NCBI GenBank assembly: GCA_947373075.1
Contig: CANBWF010000036.1
Coordinates: 1 to 11,763, forward strand
Direction of reading: 5' to 3'
DNA length: 11,763 nt
DNA from: Actinomycetota bacterium
GTDB taxonomy: Bacteria; Actinomycetota; Actinomycetes; S36-B12; UBA5976
Shown here: one piece after another, positions 5,633 through 11,763 of the stretch
Layout of the letters: the number at the start of each line of letters is the position of its first letter
Position numbering within the stretch: position 1 is the first letter of the stretch
The notes under the pieces: model-generated
Told to the model about the DNA's origin: nothing
The model's input: only the letters and a program-made list of their open reading frames with translations
Databases searched by the model: none
Translations under genes and position numbers: made by a program

Positions 5633-6832
5633 ATGACATCAACACAAGCCAAACAAAAATGGATTACGCGCAATCTGATTGTGCTCAGTTTGGTTTCGTT
5701 CACGCAAGATGCTGCCAGTGAATTGATGTATCCACTTATGCCACTATTCCTAACTGGAGTATTGGCAGCACCAGCGATTGTGTTGGGCATTGTTGAAGGC
5801 GCAGCAGAAGTAACTGCAGGTGTTTCAAAATACTTTGCAGGAAAAGCATCAGATCGAATTGGCAGCAAAGTGCTAATCACAACCGGTTATGCCTTTGCAG
5901 GCATCGGCAAACTTTTTGTGGCCAGCGCAGTGGTATGGCCAATGGTACTTTTTGGGCGAATGATTGACCGAGTCGGTAAAGGTATCCGTTCAGCACCGCG
6001 TGATGCGCTGATAACGAAGTCGGTTGAGCCGAGCCATTACGCCCGAGCATTTGGCTTTCACCGAAGTGCCGATACCTTTGGCGCTGTTATCGGGCCGATG
6101 GTGGCTCTTGTTGGGTTAGCAGTTTTAGATAACAACGTCCGTGCGGTCATGTGGTGGGCCGTTATCCCCGCAGTGCTGTCGGTAATCATCTCATTGTTCG
6201 TTAAAGATATTCGAATCAAAGAATCAAAAGAGATTGTGAATGGTGCCAAGGAAAAACTTGATCCACTTCCTCGGCCTTTCTGGGTGGCGGCAATTCCGTT
6301 CGTAATTTTTGCCTTAACAAATTTGCCCGACACGCTGTTGCTACTGCGCCTATCTCAAATCGGCACATCAATGACGCATGTTGTACTTGCCTATATTGGC
6401 TTCAACTTGGTCTACACCTTTGCTGCTTACCCGGCTGGAATTATTGCCGACCGGCTTTCTGCATACACGGTTTATGCAATCGGGTTAGCTGCTTTTGCGG
6501 TGACTTACATAATCATTGGCCAACTCGATAAGCCATCGCCTGCCATGTATATCGCCGTTGCGCTTTACGGATTCTTCCCTGCCTTGACTGATGGAATTGG
6601 CAAAGCTGTGGTCTCACATACTGTGCCAAAAACCATGCATGGCCGCGCGCAAGGCGTATTTCAGTCCCTTTCCGGCGGTTCAATATTGATTGCCGGCATC
6701 TGGGCCGGCCTGCTTTGGTCAAAAGGATCTGGGCATGGATCGCTTCCAATGACCATTGCCGGAGGGCTCGCTGGAGTAGGGGCAATCGTGCTACTTCTGA
6801 TGCATAGCACCCGCCCGTTGGAAGAACACTAA
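5633..6832 (+). CDS. major facilitator superfamily transporter
   Basis: The 399-residue protein has about 12 hydrophobic segments in two halves with a basic central loop (about 183-215, rich in Lys/Glu). N-terminal TQDAASELMYPLMPLFL (24-40), loop 2-3 GKASDRIGSKVLI (70-82, the MFS A-motif DRxGxK/R) and DRVGKGIRSAPRDAL (112-126) place it in an MFS group usually annotated only as transporter or putative drug/metal efflux protein. The gene follows the nickel permease on the same strand after 80 bp but appears to have its own promoter. Metal efflux is possible from context alone; the His-rich tail of NreB-type nickel exporters is absent. The substrate is unknown. Confidence 0.88.
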   Translation: MTSTQAKQKWITRNLIVLSLVSFTQDAASELMYPLMPLFLTGVLAAPAIVLGIVEGAAEVTAGVSKYFAGKASDRIGSKVLITTGYAFAGIGKLFVASAVVWPMVLFGRMIDRVGKGIRSAPRDALITKSVEPSHYARAFGFHRSADTFGAVIGPMVALVGLAVLDNNVRAVMWWAVIPAVLSVIISLFVKDIRIKESKEIVNGAKEKLDPLPRPFWVAAIPFVIFALTNLPDTLLLLRLSQIGTSMTHVVLAYIGFNLVYTFAAYPAGIIADRLSAYTVYAIGLAAFAVTYIIIGQLDKPSPAMYIAVALYGFFPALTDGIGKAVVSHTVPKTMHGRAQGVFQSLSGGSILIAGIWAGLLWSKGSGHGSLPMTIAGGLAGVGAIVLLLMHSTRPLEEH

Positions 6833-6841
6833 GAAATCTGA

Positions 6842-6852
6842 CACAATAGAGT
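6842..6852 (+). promoter_or_regulatory. putative -10 region of tRNA-Leu
   Basis: Two overlapping candidates are visible. CACAAT (6842-6847) pairs with TTGGAA (6818-6823) over an 18-nt spacer. TAGAGT (6847-6852) ends 6 nt before the mature tRNA 5' end. The 10-mer CAATAGAGTC also occurs upstream of rph. Confidence 0.35.
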
Positions 6853-6858
6853 CTGCGT

Positions 6859-6943
6859 GCGGGAGTGGCGGAATTGGCAGACGCACTAGACTTAGGATCT
6901 AGCGCCTTCGGGTGTAGGGGTTCAAGTCCCCTCTCCCGCACCA
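6859..6943 (+). tRNA. tRNA-Leu (anticodon TAG), CCA encoded
   Basis: This is a class II tRNA. The acceptor stem GCGGGAG (6859-6865) pairs with CTCCCGC (6933-6939), the discriminator is A6940 and CCA is encoded at 6941-6943. The anticodon stem CTAGA/TCTAG encloses CTTAGGA with anticodon TAG, reading CTA and possibly other CTN codons. A long variable arm around CGCCTTCGGGTGT and the T loop TTCAAGT complete the leucine tRNA pattern. It lies 26 bp after the MFS stop and converges on the RTX gene. Confidence 0.97.
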
Positions 6944-6959
6944 CAGTTTTAAAGTTAAA

Positions 6960-8483
6960 TTAATTCACTGTGAATTTTGAACTCGTCTGATAAAAAACTT
7001 TATTTCCAAGTTTGTCTATCACTGAAATCCAAAGCGTGTACTCACCTGCTGGCGCAAAACTATTTAGCTTTATTTGCTGCAGGTACTTTCCATCTTTTTC
7101 ATCGCCACTTGTTCGAGCAATTGCATAAGCACCTGCAGAATCGCCATAATCAACGTAAGAACGACCTTGGTTGTTTGCAAAACTATAGCCACCTAATGCA
7201 ACCCAAGCGATAACTCCTTGCATTCCAGTTTCATCCTTTACGTCATACGTAATGTCTAGTGTCTGGCCATAGGAAAGAGTTTCAGAAGACAAGGCAATAT
7301 TTGTTACAACAGGTGCGCTGGAATCAGTTGCACCCCCAGTGATTCTAAAAGTTGCAGTTGAAGACTGTGCCATTAGTCCGAACACGTCAGTGGCGTCGAA
7401 GAATGCGGTGTACTCAGTGTTCACTGCATTCTGTGGAACCTGGCATTTTGCCGAAAATACTGAACCTTGGTTGGTACCCGAAACGCGAGTTCCCTCTAGT
7501 CCAAAGCCACACCAGGTAGTCACCCAACCACTAGGACCAGCAATCTTTACCCAACTATTACCGATGACTGAATTGTCGTTCACTGACCAGATAAAAGTTA
7601 AAGTTGAGCCAGCCGCCACACTAGGTGTCACACTCGCATTAGAGACACCAGGACCTGTGTTATCGATTGTGCAGGAGCCAACAATTGAGTCAGCTACGTC
7701 AGATGCGCAATAGTTAGTACCAGCACCAGGATTCAAGTTATCTTTATCGCTGCCACCTTGAAGCGTGTCATTACCCGCCCCACCAGAGAGTGAATCTGCA
7801 CCAGCATCACCGTTAAGGCGATCTGGGTCATCACCGCCTTGAATTGTGTCGTTGCCCACGCCACCAGAAATAGTGTCTGAGCCAGAATCGCCCTGAATTG
7901 AGTCGGTACCAGCGTCACCAGTTACTGTGTCGTTACCTGCTCCCGCCGATACAGAGTCGTTACCTGCTCCCGCCGAAACCGTGTCGTCGCCCGATCCAGC
8001 TGTTACTGAATCATTTCCTGTCCCAGCATTAATACCATCTGAACCATCTCCAGCAGCGAGAACATCGTTGCCATCACCCCCAGTAACGGTGTCATTACCA
8101 ATACCGGAGGAAATTGTGTCATTACCCGGGCCACCGTTGACTGTGTCATTGCCATCGAGACTTAAAATTGCATCGTTGCCATCACCAGATAGCACTAAAT
8201 CATTGCCTGAACCACTATTTATAGTGTCATCACCGACGGAACCGCAGATAACATCGTCACCCGTTCCGGAGTTGACCGAATGAATTCCGGTTCCTTGAAC
8301 AACAATTACGTCAGCTCCACTAGTGCCGTTTATAACACGCGCAGATGAAGTGATTGAGGCGACCAATCCATTGCAAGATTGTCCCGCTGCCTGCGCACTA
8401 GAAGGAATGCCAGCCAAGCCGGCACATAGAATTATCGAAAAAATGAAACTCGAACTTTTTAGAAGCTTTGCCAACACTGACAT
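6960..8483 (-). CDS. secreted RTX-repeat calcium-binding protein with C-terminal Ig-like domains
   Basis: The 507-residue protein starts with a Sec signal peptide (about 1-33, hydrophobic core 11-24, SAQAAG cleavage region). Residues 72-251 are an uninterrupted array of 20 nonapeptides of the GGxGxDxxx type, such as GGPGNDTIS and AGAGNDTVT, which fold as a calcium-dependent parallel beta-roll. A Cys pair (C259, C271) caps the array. Two Ig-like modules follow (about 276-383 and 387-507), the second with DITYDVKDETG and EYTLWISVIDKLGN. AGGAGG at 8496-8491, 7 nt before the ATG at 8483, fixes the start; the in-frame extension to 8597 has no signal peptide at its front. No type I secretion genes are near, consistent with Sec export. 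The function could be adhesion or a surface layer, but the sequence does not decide. Confidence 0.88.
   Translation of the reverse strand: MSVLAKLLKSSSFIFSIILCAGLAGIPSSAQAAGQSCNGLVASITSSARVINGTSGADVIVVQGTGIHSVNSGTGDDVICGSVGDDTINSGSGNDLVLSGDGNDAILSLDGNDTVNGGPGNDTISSGIGNDTVTGGDGNDVLAAGDGSDGINAGTGNDSVTAGSGDDTVSAGAGNDSVSAGAGNDTVTGDAGTDSIQGDSGSDTISGGVGNDTIQGGDDPDRLNGDAGADSLSGGAGNDTLQGGSDKDNLNPGAGTNYCASDVADSIVGSCTIDNTGPGVSNASVTPSVAAGSTLTFIWSVNDNSVIGNSWVKIAGPSGWVTTWCGFGLEGTRVSGTNQGSVFSAKCQVPQNAVNTEYTAFFDATDVFGLMAQSSTATFRITGGATDSSAPVVTNIALSSETLSYGQTLDITYDVKDETGMQGVIAWVALGGYSFANNQGRSYVDYGDSAGAYAIARTSGDEKDGKYLQQIKLNSFAPAGEYTLWISVIDKLGNKVFYQTSSKFTVN
6962..6976. repeat. perfect 15-bp palindrome AATTCACTGTGAATT
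   Basis: AATTCAC (6962-6968) and GTGAATT (6970-6976) flank a single T at the very 3' end of the RTX gene, 18 bp after tRNA-Leu. With a one-base centre it is a poor RNA hairpin and more like a DNA-binding site or chance. It overlaps the last codons, stop included. Confidence 0.3.
7731..8270 (-). repeat. 20 tandem 27-bp units encoding RTX nonapeptides
   Basis: Residues 72-251 of the RTX protein divide into 20 consecutive nine-residue units without insertion or deletion, so the DNA has an exact 27-bp period over 540 bp. Units are diverged at the DNA level except for adjacent near-identical copies around 7929-7976. Most units carry G-x-G-N/D-D; the weakest are GGDDPDRLN and GGSDKDNLN near the C-terminal end. 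Confidence 0.9.
7929..7976 (-). repeat. 21-bp exact direct repeat within the RTX array
   Basis: The sequence at 7929-7949 recurs exactly at 7956-7976, one 27-bp period away. It encodes the adjacent AGAGND units (residues 171-188). Exact identity over 21 bp in an otherwise diverged array points to a recent duplication or gene conversion of one unit. Confidence 0.85.
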
Positions 8484-8490
8484 CTGCAAT

Positions 8491-8551
8491 CCTCCTGCGC
8501 ACACATTAATGGAATTACTGACAGTATTACCCAGGGAATGTAGGTCGGCAA
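8491..8551 (-). promoter_or_regulatory. putative promoter and strong ribosome binding site of the RTX gene
   Basis: On the minus strand TTGCCG (8551-8546) is followed after 16 nt by TAATAC (8529-8524), and overlapping TACTGT (8526-8521) is an alternative -10. AGGAGG (8496-8491) is the strongest ribosome binding site in the window and decides the start at 8483. The remaining gap back to rdgB (stop at 8606) shows no convincing terminator. Confidence 0.4.
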
Positions 8552-8605
8552 GTGCTAGAAGATAACAATTACATGAACTTTTATGGGTTAAATGCAAACC
8601 AATCT

Positions 8606-9211
8606 TTAAACAAGGTTTTGCACTGAAAAGGCTAGTTTTCGCAACGCTTGGCCCCGATGACTAATCGCATCCTTTTCTTCAGCAGGCATCTCGGCAGTAG
8701 TAACTTTTAGACCATTTGGTACAAAAATTGGATCGTAGCCAAAGCCATCAGCACCACGCGGTTCGCGAAGTAGCGTACCCTCAACAACTCCGCGCTCGGC
8801 CACTTCAGTGCCATCAGGCAAAACCAAAACCGCAGCACACACAAACTGTGCTCCACGACTCTCGTCTGGAGTGTGCAGCATTTGTTTCAGAACCAAGTTG
8901 AGGTTTTCTTCATCAACATTTTCCGTGGCGCCAGACCACCGTGCGGAAAGTACACCAGGGGCGCCAGCCAAAGCATCTACACAAAGTCCAGAATCGTCAG
9001 CGATTGTGGGCAACCCAGTGTGCGCGACTAGAGCACGAGCTTTCAATAACGCATTGCCTTCAAATGTATCTTCGGTTTCTTCAACTTCTGGGGCATCTGG
9101 AAAATCGGCAACTGTTAGCACCGTTATGTCGGCATGCAGTGTTTCGAGAATTCGGGCAAGTTCCTGCGCCTTATGAAGGTTGCGCGTGGCTAACACGATT
9201 TTGGTGGACAT
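8606..9211 (-). CDS. rdgB: RdgB/HAM1-family non-canonical purine NTP pyrophosphatase (dITP/XTP)
   Basis: The 201-residue cytoplasmic enzyme hydrolyses dITP, ITP and XTP to monophosphates, keeping deaminated purines out of nucleic acids. Family motifs appear in order: LATRNLHKAQELARIL (7-22), TFEGNALLKAR (49-59), ADDSGLCVDALAGAPGVLSAR (71-91), GFGYDPIFVP (156-165) and SHRGQALRKL (184-193). The length is normal. It starts 2 nt after the rph stop, so the two are almost certainly co-transcribed and probably translationally coupled; only a weak CAGG precedes the ATG. This is the last gene of the murI-rph-rdgB cluster. Confidence 0.97.
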   Translation of the reverse strand: MSTKIVLATRNLHKAQELARILETLHADITVLTVADFPDAPEVEETEDTFEGNALLKARALVAHTGLPTIADDSGLCVDALAGAPGVLSARWSGATENVDEENLNLVLKQMLHTPDESRGAQFVCAAVLVLPDGTEVAERGVVEGTLLREPRGADGFGYDPIFVPNGLKVTTAEMPAEEKDAISHRGQALRKLAFSVQNLV

Positions 9212-9213
9212 TA

Positions 9214-9948
9214 TTATTTACCTGAAGCCAGTGCGGCAATCTGTAAATTAGTCAGGTGCTCACAACCAGTAGCTGCTAGATCTAACAGTTCGTCTAGTAG
9301 CCCACGATCAAATGGCTCACGTTCTGCAGTTCCTTGAACTTCAACAAACTTACCTGAGCCAGTCATTACAACATTCATGTCTGTTTCGGCACGAACATCG
9401 TCGTCGTAGTGCAAATCTAGACAAGGTTTGCCATCAACAATTCCCACAGAGACCGCAGCAATGGAGTCACGCAACACAACAGCAGATGGAGCAACCAACC
9501 CTGACTTTCGTGCCCACTCAATTGCATCCGCTACGGCTACATACGCGCCGGTAATGGCAGCAGTACGAGTACCGCCATCGGCTTGAATAACATCGCAGTC
9601 AATCATGATTGTGTTTTCACCGAGTGAAGTCATATCTAAAACGGATCGAAGACTGCGGCCAATCAACCGAGAAATTTCATGAGTACGGCCACCAAGTTTG
9701 CCTTTAACACTCTCGCGATCGTTACGGGTATGTGTGGCACGAGGAAGCATTGAGTACTCGGCGGTTAGCCAACCTTCGTTGCTACCCGATTTCCAACGAG
9801 GAACTCCAGCTGTGAAAGACACAGCGCATAAAACTCGGGTAGCCCCGAATTCAACTAACACGCTGCCTTCTGCATGGTCTAAGTAGTTTCGGGTGAATTT
9901 AACATTACGCAGTTCATCATTAGAACGGCCATCAGAGCGTGTAGTCAT
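9214..9948 (-). CDS. rph: ribonuclease PH
   Basis: The 244-residue phosphorolytic 3'-5' exoribonuclease trims tRNA 3' ends. Conserved features are TTRSDGRSNDELR (2-14), KFTRNYLDHAEGSVLVEFG (17-35), RATHTRNDRES (70-80), the phosphate-binding GGTRTA (125-130), and the acidic YDDDVRAETDMN (181-192). I start it at ATG 9948, where family similarity begins; a TTG 24 nt upstream adds unrelated residues. TAGAGT (9961-9956) is exactly 7 nt before this ATG and there is no ribosome binding site, so a leaderless transcript is possible in addition to read-through from murI, whose stop is 25 nt upstream. Confidence 0.96.
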   Translation of the reverse strand: MTTRSDGRSNDELRNVKFTRNYLDHAEGSVLVEFGATRVLCAVSFTAGVPRWKSGSNEGWLTAEYSMLPRATHTRNDRESVKGKLGGRTHEISRLIGRSLRSVLDMTSLGENTIMIDCDVIQADGGTRTAAITGAYVAVADAIEWARKSGLVAPSAVVLRDSIAAVSVGIVDGKPCLDLHYDDDVRAETDMNVVMTGSGKFVEVQGTAEREPFDRGLLDELLDLAATGCEHLTNLQIAALASGK

Positions 9949-9955
9949 AAGTCTG

Positions 9956-9961
9956 ACTCTA
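9956..9961 (-). promoter_or_regulatory. -10 hexamer TAGAGT before rph, possible internal leaderless promoter
   Basis: TAGAGT lies 7 nt before the rph ATG in the 25-nt gap after murI. It fits TANNNT at leaderless spacing. No -35 is recognisable, as that position falls within murI. The 10-mer CAATAGAGTC is shared with the region before tRNA-Leu. Confidence 0.35.
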
Positions 9962-9973
9962 TTGCACCGCAAT

Positions 9974-10759
9974 CTACAGCGGGATTACCTCAGAGACTTC
10001 TGGGCCAAGGAATCGCCTTGCAAGATTAGTGAATGCTGCGCCCGTAGCTAAGAACTCGTGCTGAGGCGCAGGTAGCGATGAATCACGCATCAGATTGCCT
10101 TCAACTAATGTTCGGTAAACATCTTTTGCCGTTTCTTCAGCACTAGAAACCAAAGTGACTCGATCGCCAACAATCATGGAAATGACACCAGTTAGCAGTG
10201 GGTAATGTGTGCAGCCAAGTACTACTGTGTCAACGCCGTGCGCCAAGACTGGATCAAGGTACTCATGCGCCACTGCGGTTAGCTCTGGTCCACTTGTCAC
10301 ACCTGCTTCAACAAATTCGACGAAGCGTGGGCAAGCTTGTTGGAAAACTTCAATTTGTGGAGCCGCGGCAAAGGCATCCAGATACGCACCACTGGCAACC
10401 GTTGATGCTGTTGCGATTACGCCAATCTTGCCATTGCGAGTGGCGCCTACTGCGCGTCGGGCAGCTGGCTGGATTACTTCAATAACTGGAATTGAATAGC
10501 GCTCTCGAGCATCCCGAAGCATGGCTGCACTTGCTGAGTTGCAGGCGATCACTAAAGCTTTAACGTCGCGCTCTACCAGAGTGTCTAAGACATCAAGGGC
10601 TAACTCTCGGACTTCGGCGATAGACCGTGGACCATAAGGGCTATGGGCAGTATCGCCAATGTAAAGCACAGGCTCATTGGGTAACTGGTCGAGAATGGCA
10701 CGGACAACGGTTAATCCACCGACACCCGAGTCCATGACGCCAATTGGCCTGTTATCCAT
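9974..10759 (-). CDS. murI: glutamate racemase
   Basis: The 261-residue cytoplasmic enzyme makes D-glutamate for peptidoglycan. The first catalytic block is GVMDSGVGGLTV (7-18), with YIGDTAHSPYGPRS (33-46). Catalytic cysteines are C73 in ACNSAS (72-77) and C183 in GCTHYPLL (182-189). I begin at ATG 10759 because MDNRPIGVMDSGVGG is the usual family start. The frame stays open to an ATG at 10807, but that adds 16 non-family residues across the likely promoter. TAGGCT (10773-10768) lies 8 nt upstream. It heads the murI-rph-rdgB cluster and is divergent from cysO; the Mycobacterium order is similar. Confidence 0.97.
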   Translation of the reverse strand: MDNRPIGVMDSGVGGLTVVRAILDQLPNEPVLYIGDTAHSPYGPRSIAEVRELALDVLDTLVERDVKALVIACNSASAAMLRDARERYSIPVIEVIQPAARRAVGATRNGKIGVIATASTVASGAYLDAFAAAPQIEVFQQACPRFVEFVEAGVTSGPELTAVAHEYLDPVLAHGVDTVVLGCTHYPLLTGVISMIVGDRVTLVSSAEETAKDVYRTLVEGNLMRDSSLPAPQHEFLATGAAFTNLARRFLGPEVSEVIPL

Positions 10760-10767
10760 ACCGCAAT

Positions 10768-10773
10768 AGCCTA
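10768..10773 (-). promoter_or_regulatory. -10 hexamer TAGGCT of murI, near-leaderless
   Basis: TAGGCT (10773 to 10768) is followed by ATTGCGGT and the ATG at 10759, which predicts a transcript with about 0-2 nt of leader. No purine-rich ribosome binding site precedes this ATG. It would be the main promoter of the murI-rph-rdgB cluster. Confidence 0.45.
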
Positions 10774-10874
10774 ATTCATTGAATCGCATCGGCACTACTG
10801 CAAACACCTTGCAATAGTTGATTTGGAAATGTTTTTCGCGATATCTCGGTTATGTGTAGTGCGCCTAATTCGTC

Positions 10875-10880
10875 TAGGCT
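10875..10880 (+). promoter_or_regulatory. putative -10 TAGGCT for cysO-cysM
   Basis: TAGGCT lies 33 nt before the cysO ATG, leaving a leader of about 27 nt, unlike the leaderless cases. An AAGGAA (10893-10898) is 15 nt before the ATG, further than usual for a ribosome binding site. The -35 position shows only a weak match. Confidence 0.4.
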
Positions 10881-10913
10881 AGAAGAGTCCCCAAGGAAAT
10901 TGAGCGAGCAACC

Positions 10914-11186
10914 ATGTCTGTAGACGTCAGCATCCCAACCATTCTGCGCACCTACACCAACAATGCGCGGTCAGTTCAGGTATCTGGTGACACACTTGCA
11001 TCTGTTATTGCAGATCTTGAATCCCAGTTTGCTGGGATTGGTGAGCGTCTTATTGAAAATGGCCAGCTCCGCAGATTCGTAAACGTTTACATTAATGATG
11101 AAGATGTTCGTTTCCTGGGAAGTCTTGAAGCAACTGTTGCTGACGGCGACAACATCACAATTTTGCCTGCCGTTGCAGGTGGCTAA
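10914..11186 (+). CDS. cysO: CysO, ubiquitin-like sulfur carrier protein
   Basis: The 90-residue ThiS/MoaD-fold protein carries sulfur as a C-terminal thiocarboxylate for cysteine synthesis by CysM. SIPTILR (6-12), SGDTLASVIADLE (24-36), RRFVNVYINDEDVRFLG (53-69) and DGDNITILPAVAGG (77-90) closely follow my memory of Mycobacterium tuberculosis CysO, including the essential C-terminal Gly-Gly. cysM starts 2 nt after the stop, so the pair forms an operon. In M. tuberculosis the Mec protease gene precedes cysO; here the region upstream holds only a divergent promoter and murI. Confidence 0.95.
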   Translation: MSVDVSIPTILRTYTNNARSVQVSGDTLASVIADLESQFAGIGERLIENGQLRRFVNVYINDEDVRFLGSLEATVADGDNITILPAVAGG

Positions 11187-11188
11187 TT

Positions 11189-11763
11189 ATGCGTTACAAC
11201 TCACTACTTGAGTCAGTCGGAAATACCCCACTTGTTGGTTTGCCAACATTGTCACCATCAGCTGATGTGCGCCTTTGGGCCAAGCTTGAAGATCGCAACC
11301 CAACTGGCTCCATTAAAGACCGTGCTGCCCTGGCGATGATCGAAGCAGCAGAAAAAGATGGTTTACTTACCCCTGGCTGCACAATCTTGGAACCAACCAG
11401 CGGTAACACAGGAATTTCGCTGGCCATGGCGGCAAAGCTAAAGGGCTACAACTTAATTTGTGTCATGCCCGAGAACACCTCCCCTGAACGTACTCAGTTA
11501 CTTAACATGTGGGGCGCTAAAGTCCTTACTTCTCCAGCAGCCGGTGGCTCAAATGAAGCCGTGCGGGTAGCAAAGGGGCTTGCTGCAGAAAATCCTTCGT
11601 GGGTAATGCTGTACCAATATGGCAACCCCGCAAATGCTGATGCACATTACCGCGGAACTGGCCCAGAGATTTTGGCAGACTTACCAACAATCACTCACTT
11701 TGTTGCTGGGCTTGGCACAACTGGAACACTTATGGGAACTGGACGCTACTTACGCGAGCATCG
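11189..11763 (+). CDS. cysM: CysM, O-phosphoserine-type cysteine synthase (3' end missing)
   Basis: The first 191 codons of a fold-type II PLP enzyme are present; the rest lies beyond the window. The PLP lysine is in NPTGSIKDRA (residues 32-41), the substrate loop is EPTSGNTGIS, and the cofactor phosphate loop is GLGTTGTLMGTG near the right edge. The opening RYNSLLESVGNTPLVGL and the blocks MPENTSPER and MLYQYGNPANADAHY track M. tuberculosis CysM, which uses O-phosphoserine and CysO thiocarboxylate, rather than CysK. It starts 2 nt after cysO, without an obvious ribosome binding site, suggesting translational coupling. No frameshift is seen. Confidence 0.95.
   Translation, partial: MRYNSLLESVGNTPLVGLPTLSPSADVRLWAKLEDRNPTGSIKDRAALAMIEAAEKDGLLTPGCTILEPTSGNTGISLAMAAKLKGYNLICVMPENTSPERTQLLNMWGAKVLTSPAAGGSNEAVRVAKGLAAENPSWVMLYQYGNPANADAHYRGTGPEILADLPTITHFVAGLGTTGTLMGTGRYLREH

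Noticed and set aside
6513..6944. Open frame of 143 codons on the minus strand over the MFS 3' end and tRNA-Leu
   Set aside because: Its start reads through antisense tRNA-Leu and gives the familiar spurious peptide GLEPLHPKALDPKSSA seen wherever this tRNA is translated backwards; the rest is antisense to the MFS gene.
7731..8270. Periodic array considered as a CRISPR
   Set aside because: The period is 27 bp with no separate spacers, units are diverged, and the frame encodes RTX nonapeptides throughout.
7927..8283. Open frame of 118 codons on the plus strand with a repetitive SLPAPA-type product
   Set aside because: It is the antisense shadow of the RTX repeat array, and its periodicity comes from the 27-bp units.
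8484..8597. N-terminal extension of the RTX protein to an upstream start at 8597
   Set aside because: It would bury the signal peptide 38 residues inside and ignore the AGGAGG correctly spaced before 8483.
10760..10807. Longer start for murI at 10807
   Set aside because: The extra 16 residues do not belong to the family and are encoded across the TAGGCT element; MDNRPIGVMDSGVGG is the normal beginning.

Overview
The window looks like chromosomal DNA from a compact, moderate-GC (by eye close to half G+C) actinobacterium. The murI-rph-rdgB cluster opposite cysO-cysM is an arrangement known from Mycobacterium and relatives. CysO ends in the ubiquitin-like GG, CysM is of the O-phosphoserine type, and there are Excalibur, GerMN/Gmad2 and DUF3618 proteins and TANNNT-type -10 elements directly in front of start codons. 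No gap between genes exceeds about 155 bp and two convergent gene pairs abut or overlap at their stop codons. This would fit a streamlined, perhaps free-living aquatic lineage, but that placement is inference.

Layout. At 1-15 (minus) there is what looks like the first five codons of a gene running off the left edge. tRNA-Lys(CTT) follows at 101-173 (+). rmuC (minus) and a secreted HNH/Excalibur nuclease (+) diverge from a 114-bp region carrying a perfect inverted repeat. The nuclease converges without a gap on a GerMN-Gmad2 lipoprotein (minus). Thymidine kinase (+) starts divergently from the lipoprotein and overlaps a DUF3618 membrane protein (minus) by 4 bp at the stop codons. A NiCoT-family nickel/cobalt permease (+) follows, with a near-perfect Nur-type operator just before its ribosome binding site, then an MFS transporter (+) and tRNA-Leu(TAG) (+). 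A secreted RTX-repeat protein (minus) carries exactly 20 tandem nonapeptides. Finally rdgB, rph and murI (all minus, transcribed murI-rph-rdgB) diverge from cysO and a 3'-truncated cysM (+).

How the genes fit together. Nuclease and thymidine kinase share a promoter-like motif with identical internal spacing and nearly identical distance to the start codon, which suggests co-regulation; a link between extracellular DNA breakdown and thymidine salvage is plausible but unproven. The nickel permease appears to be under nickel-responsive Fur-family (Nur) control. CysO and CysM form the sulfur-carrier route to cysteine, but the Mec protease gene that precedes cysO in Mycobacterium tuberculosis is not beside it here. 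Several genes (the left-edge gene, DUF3618, MFS, rph, murI) have a TAGGCT or TAGAGT hexamer 6-8 nt before ATG, the architecture of leaderless transcripts.

No insertion sequence, CRISPR array, phage gene or convincing intrinsic terminator was seen.
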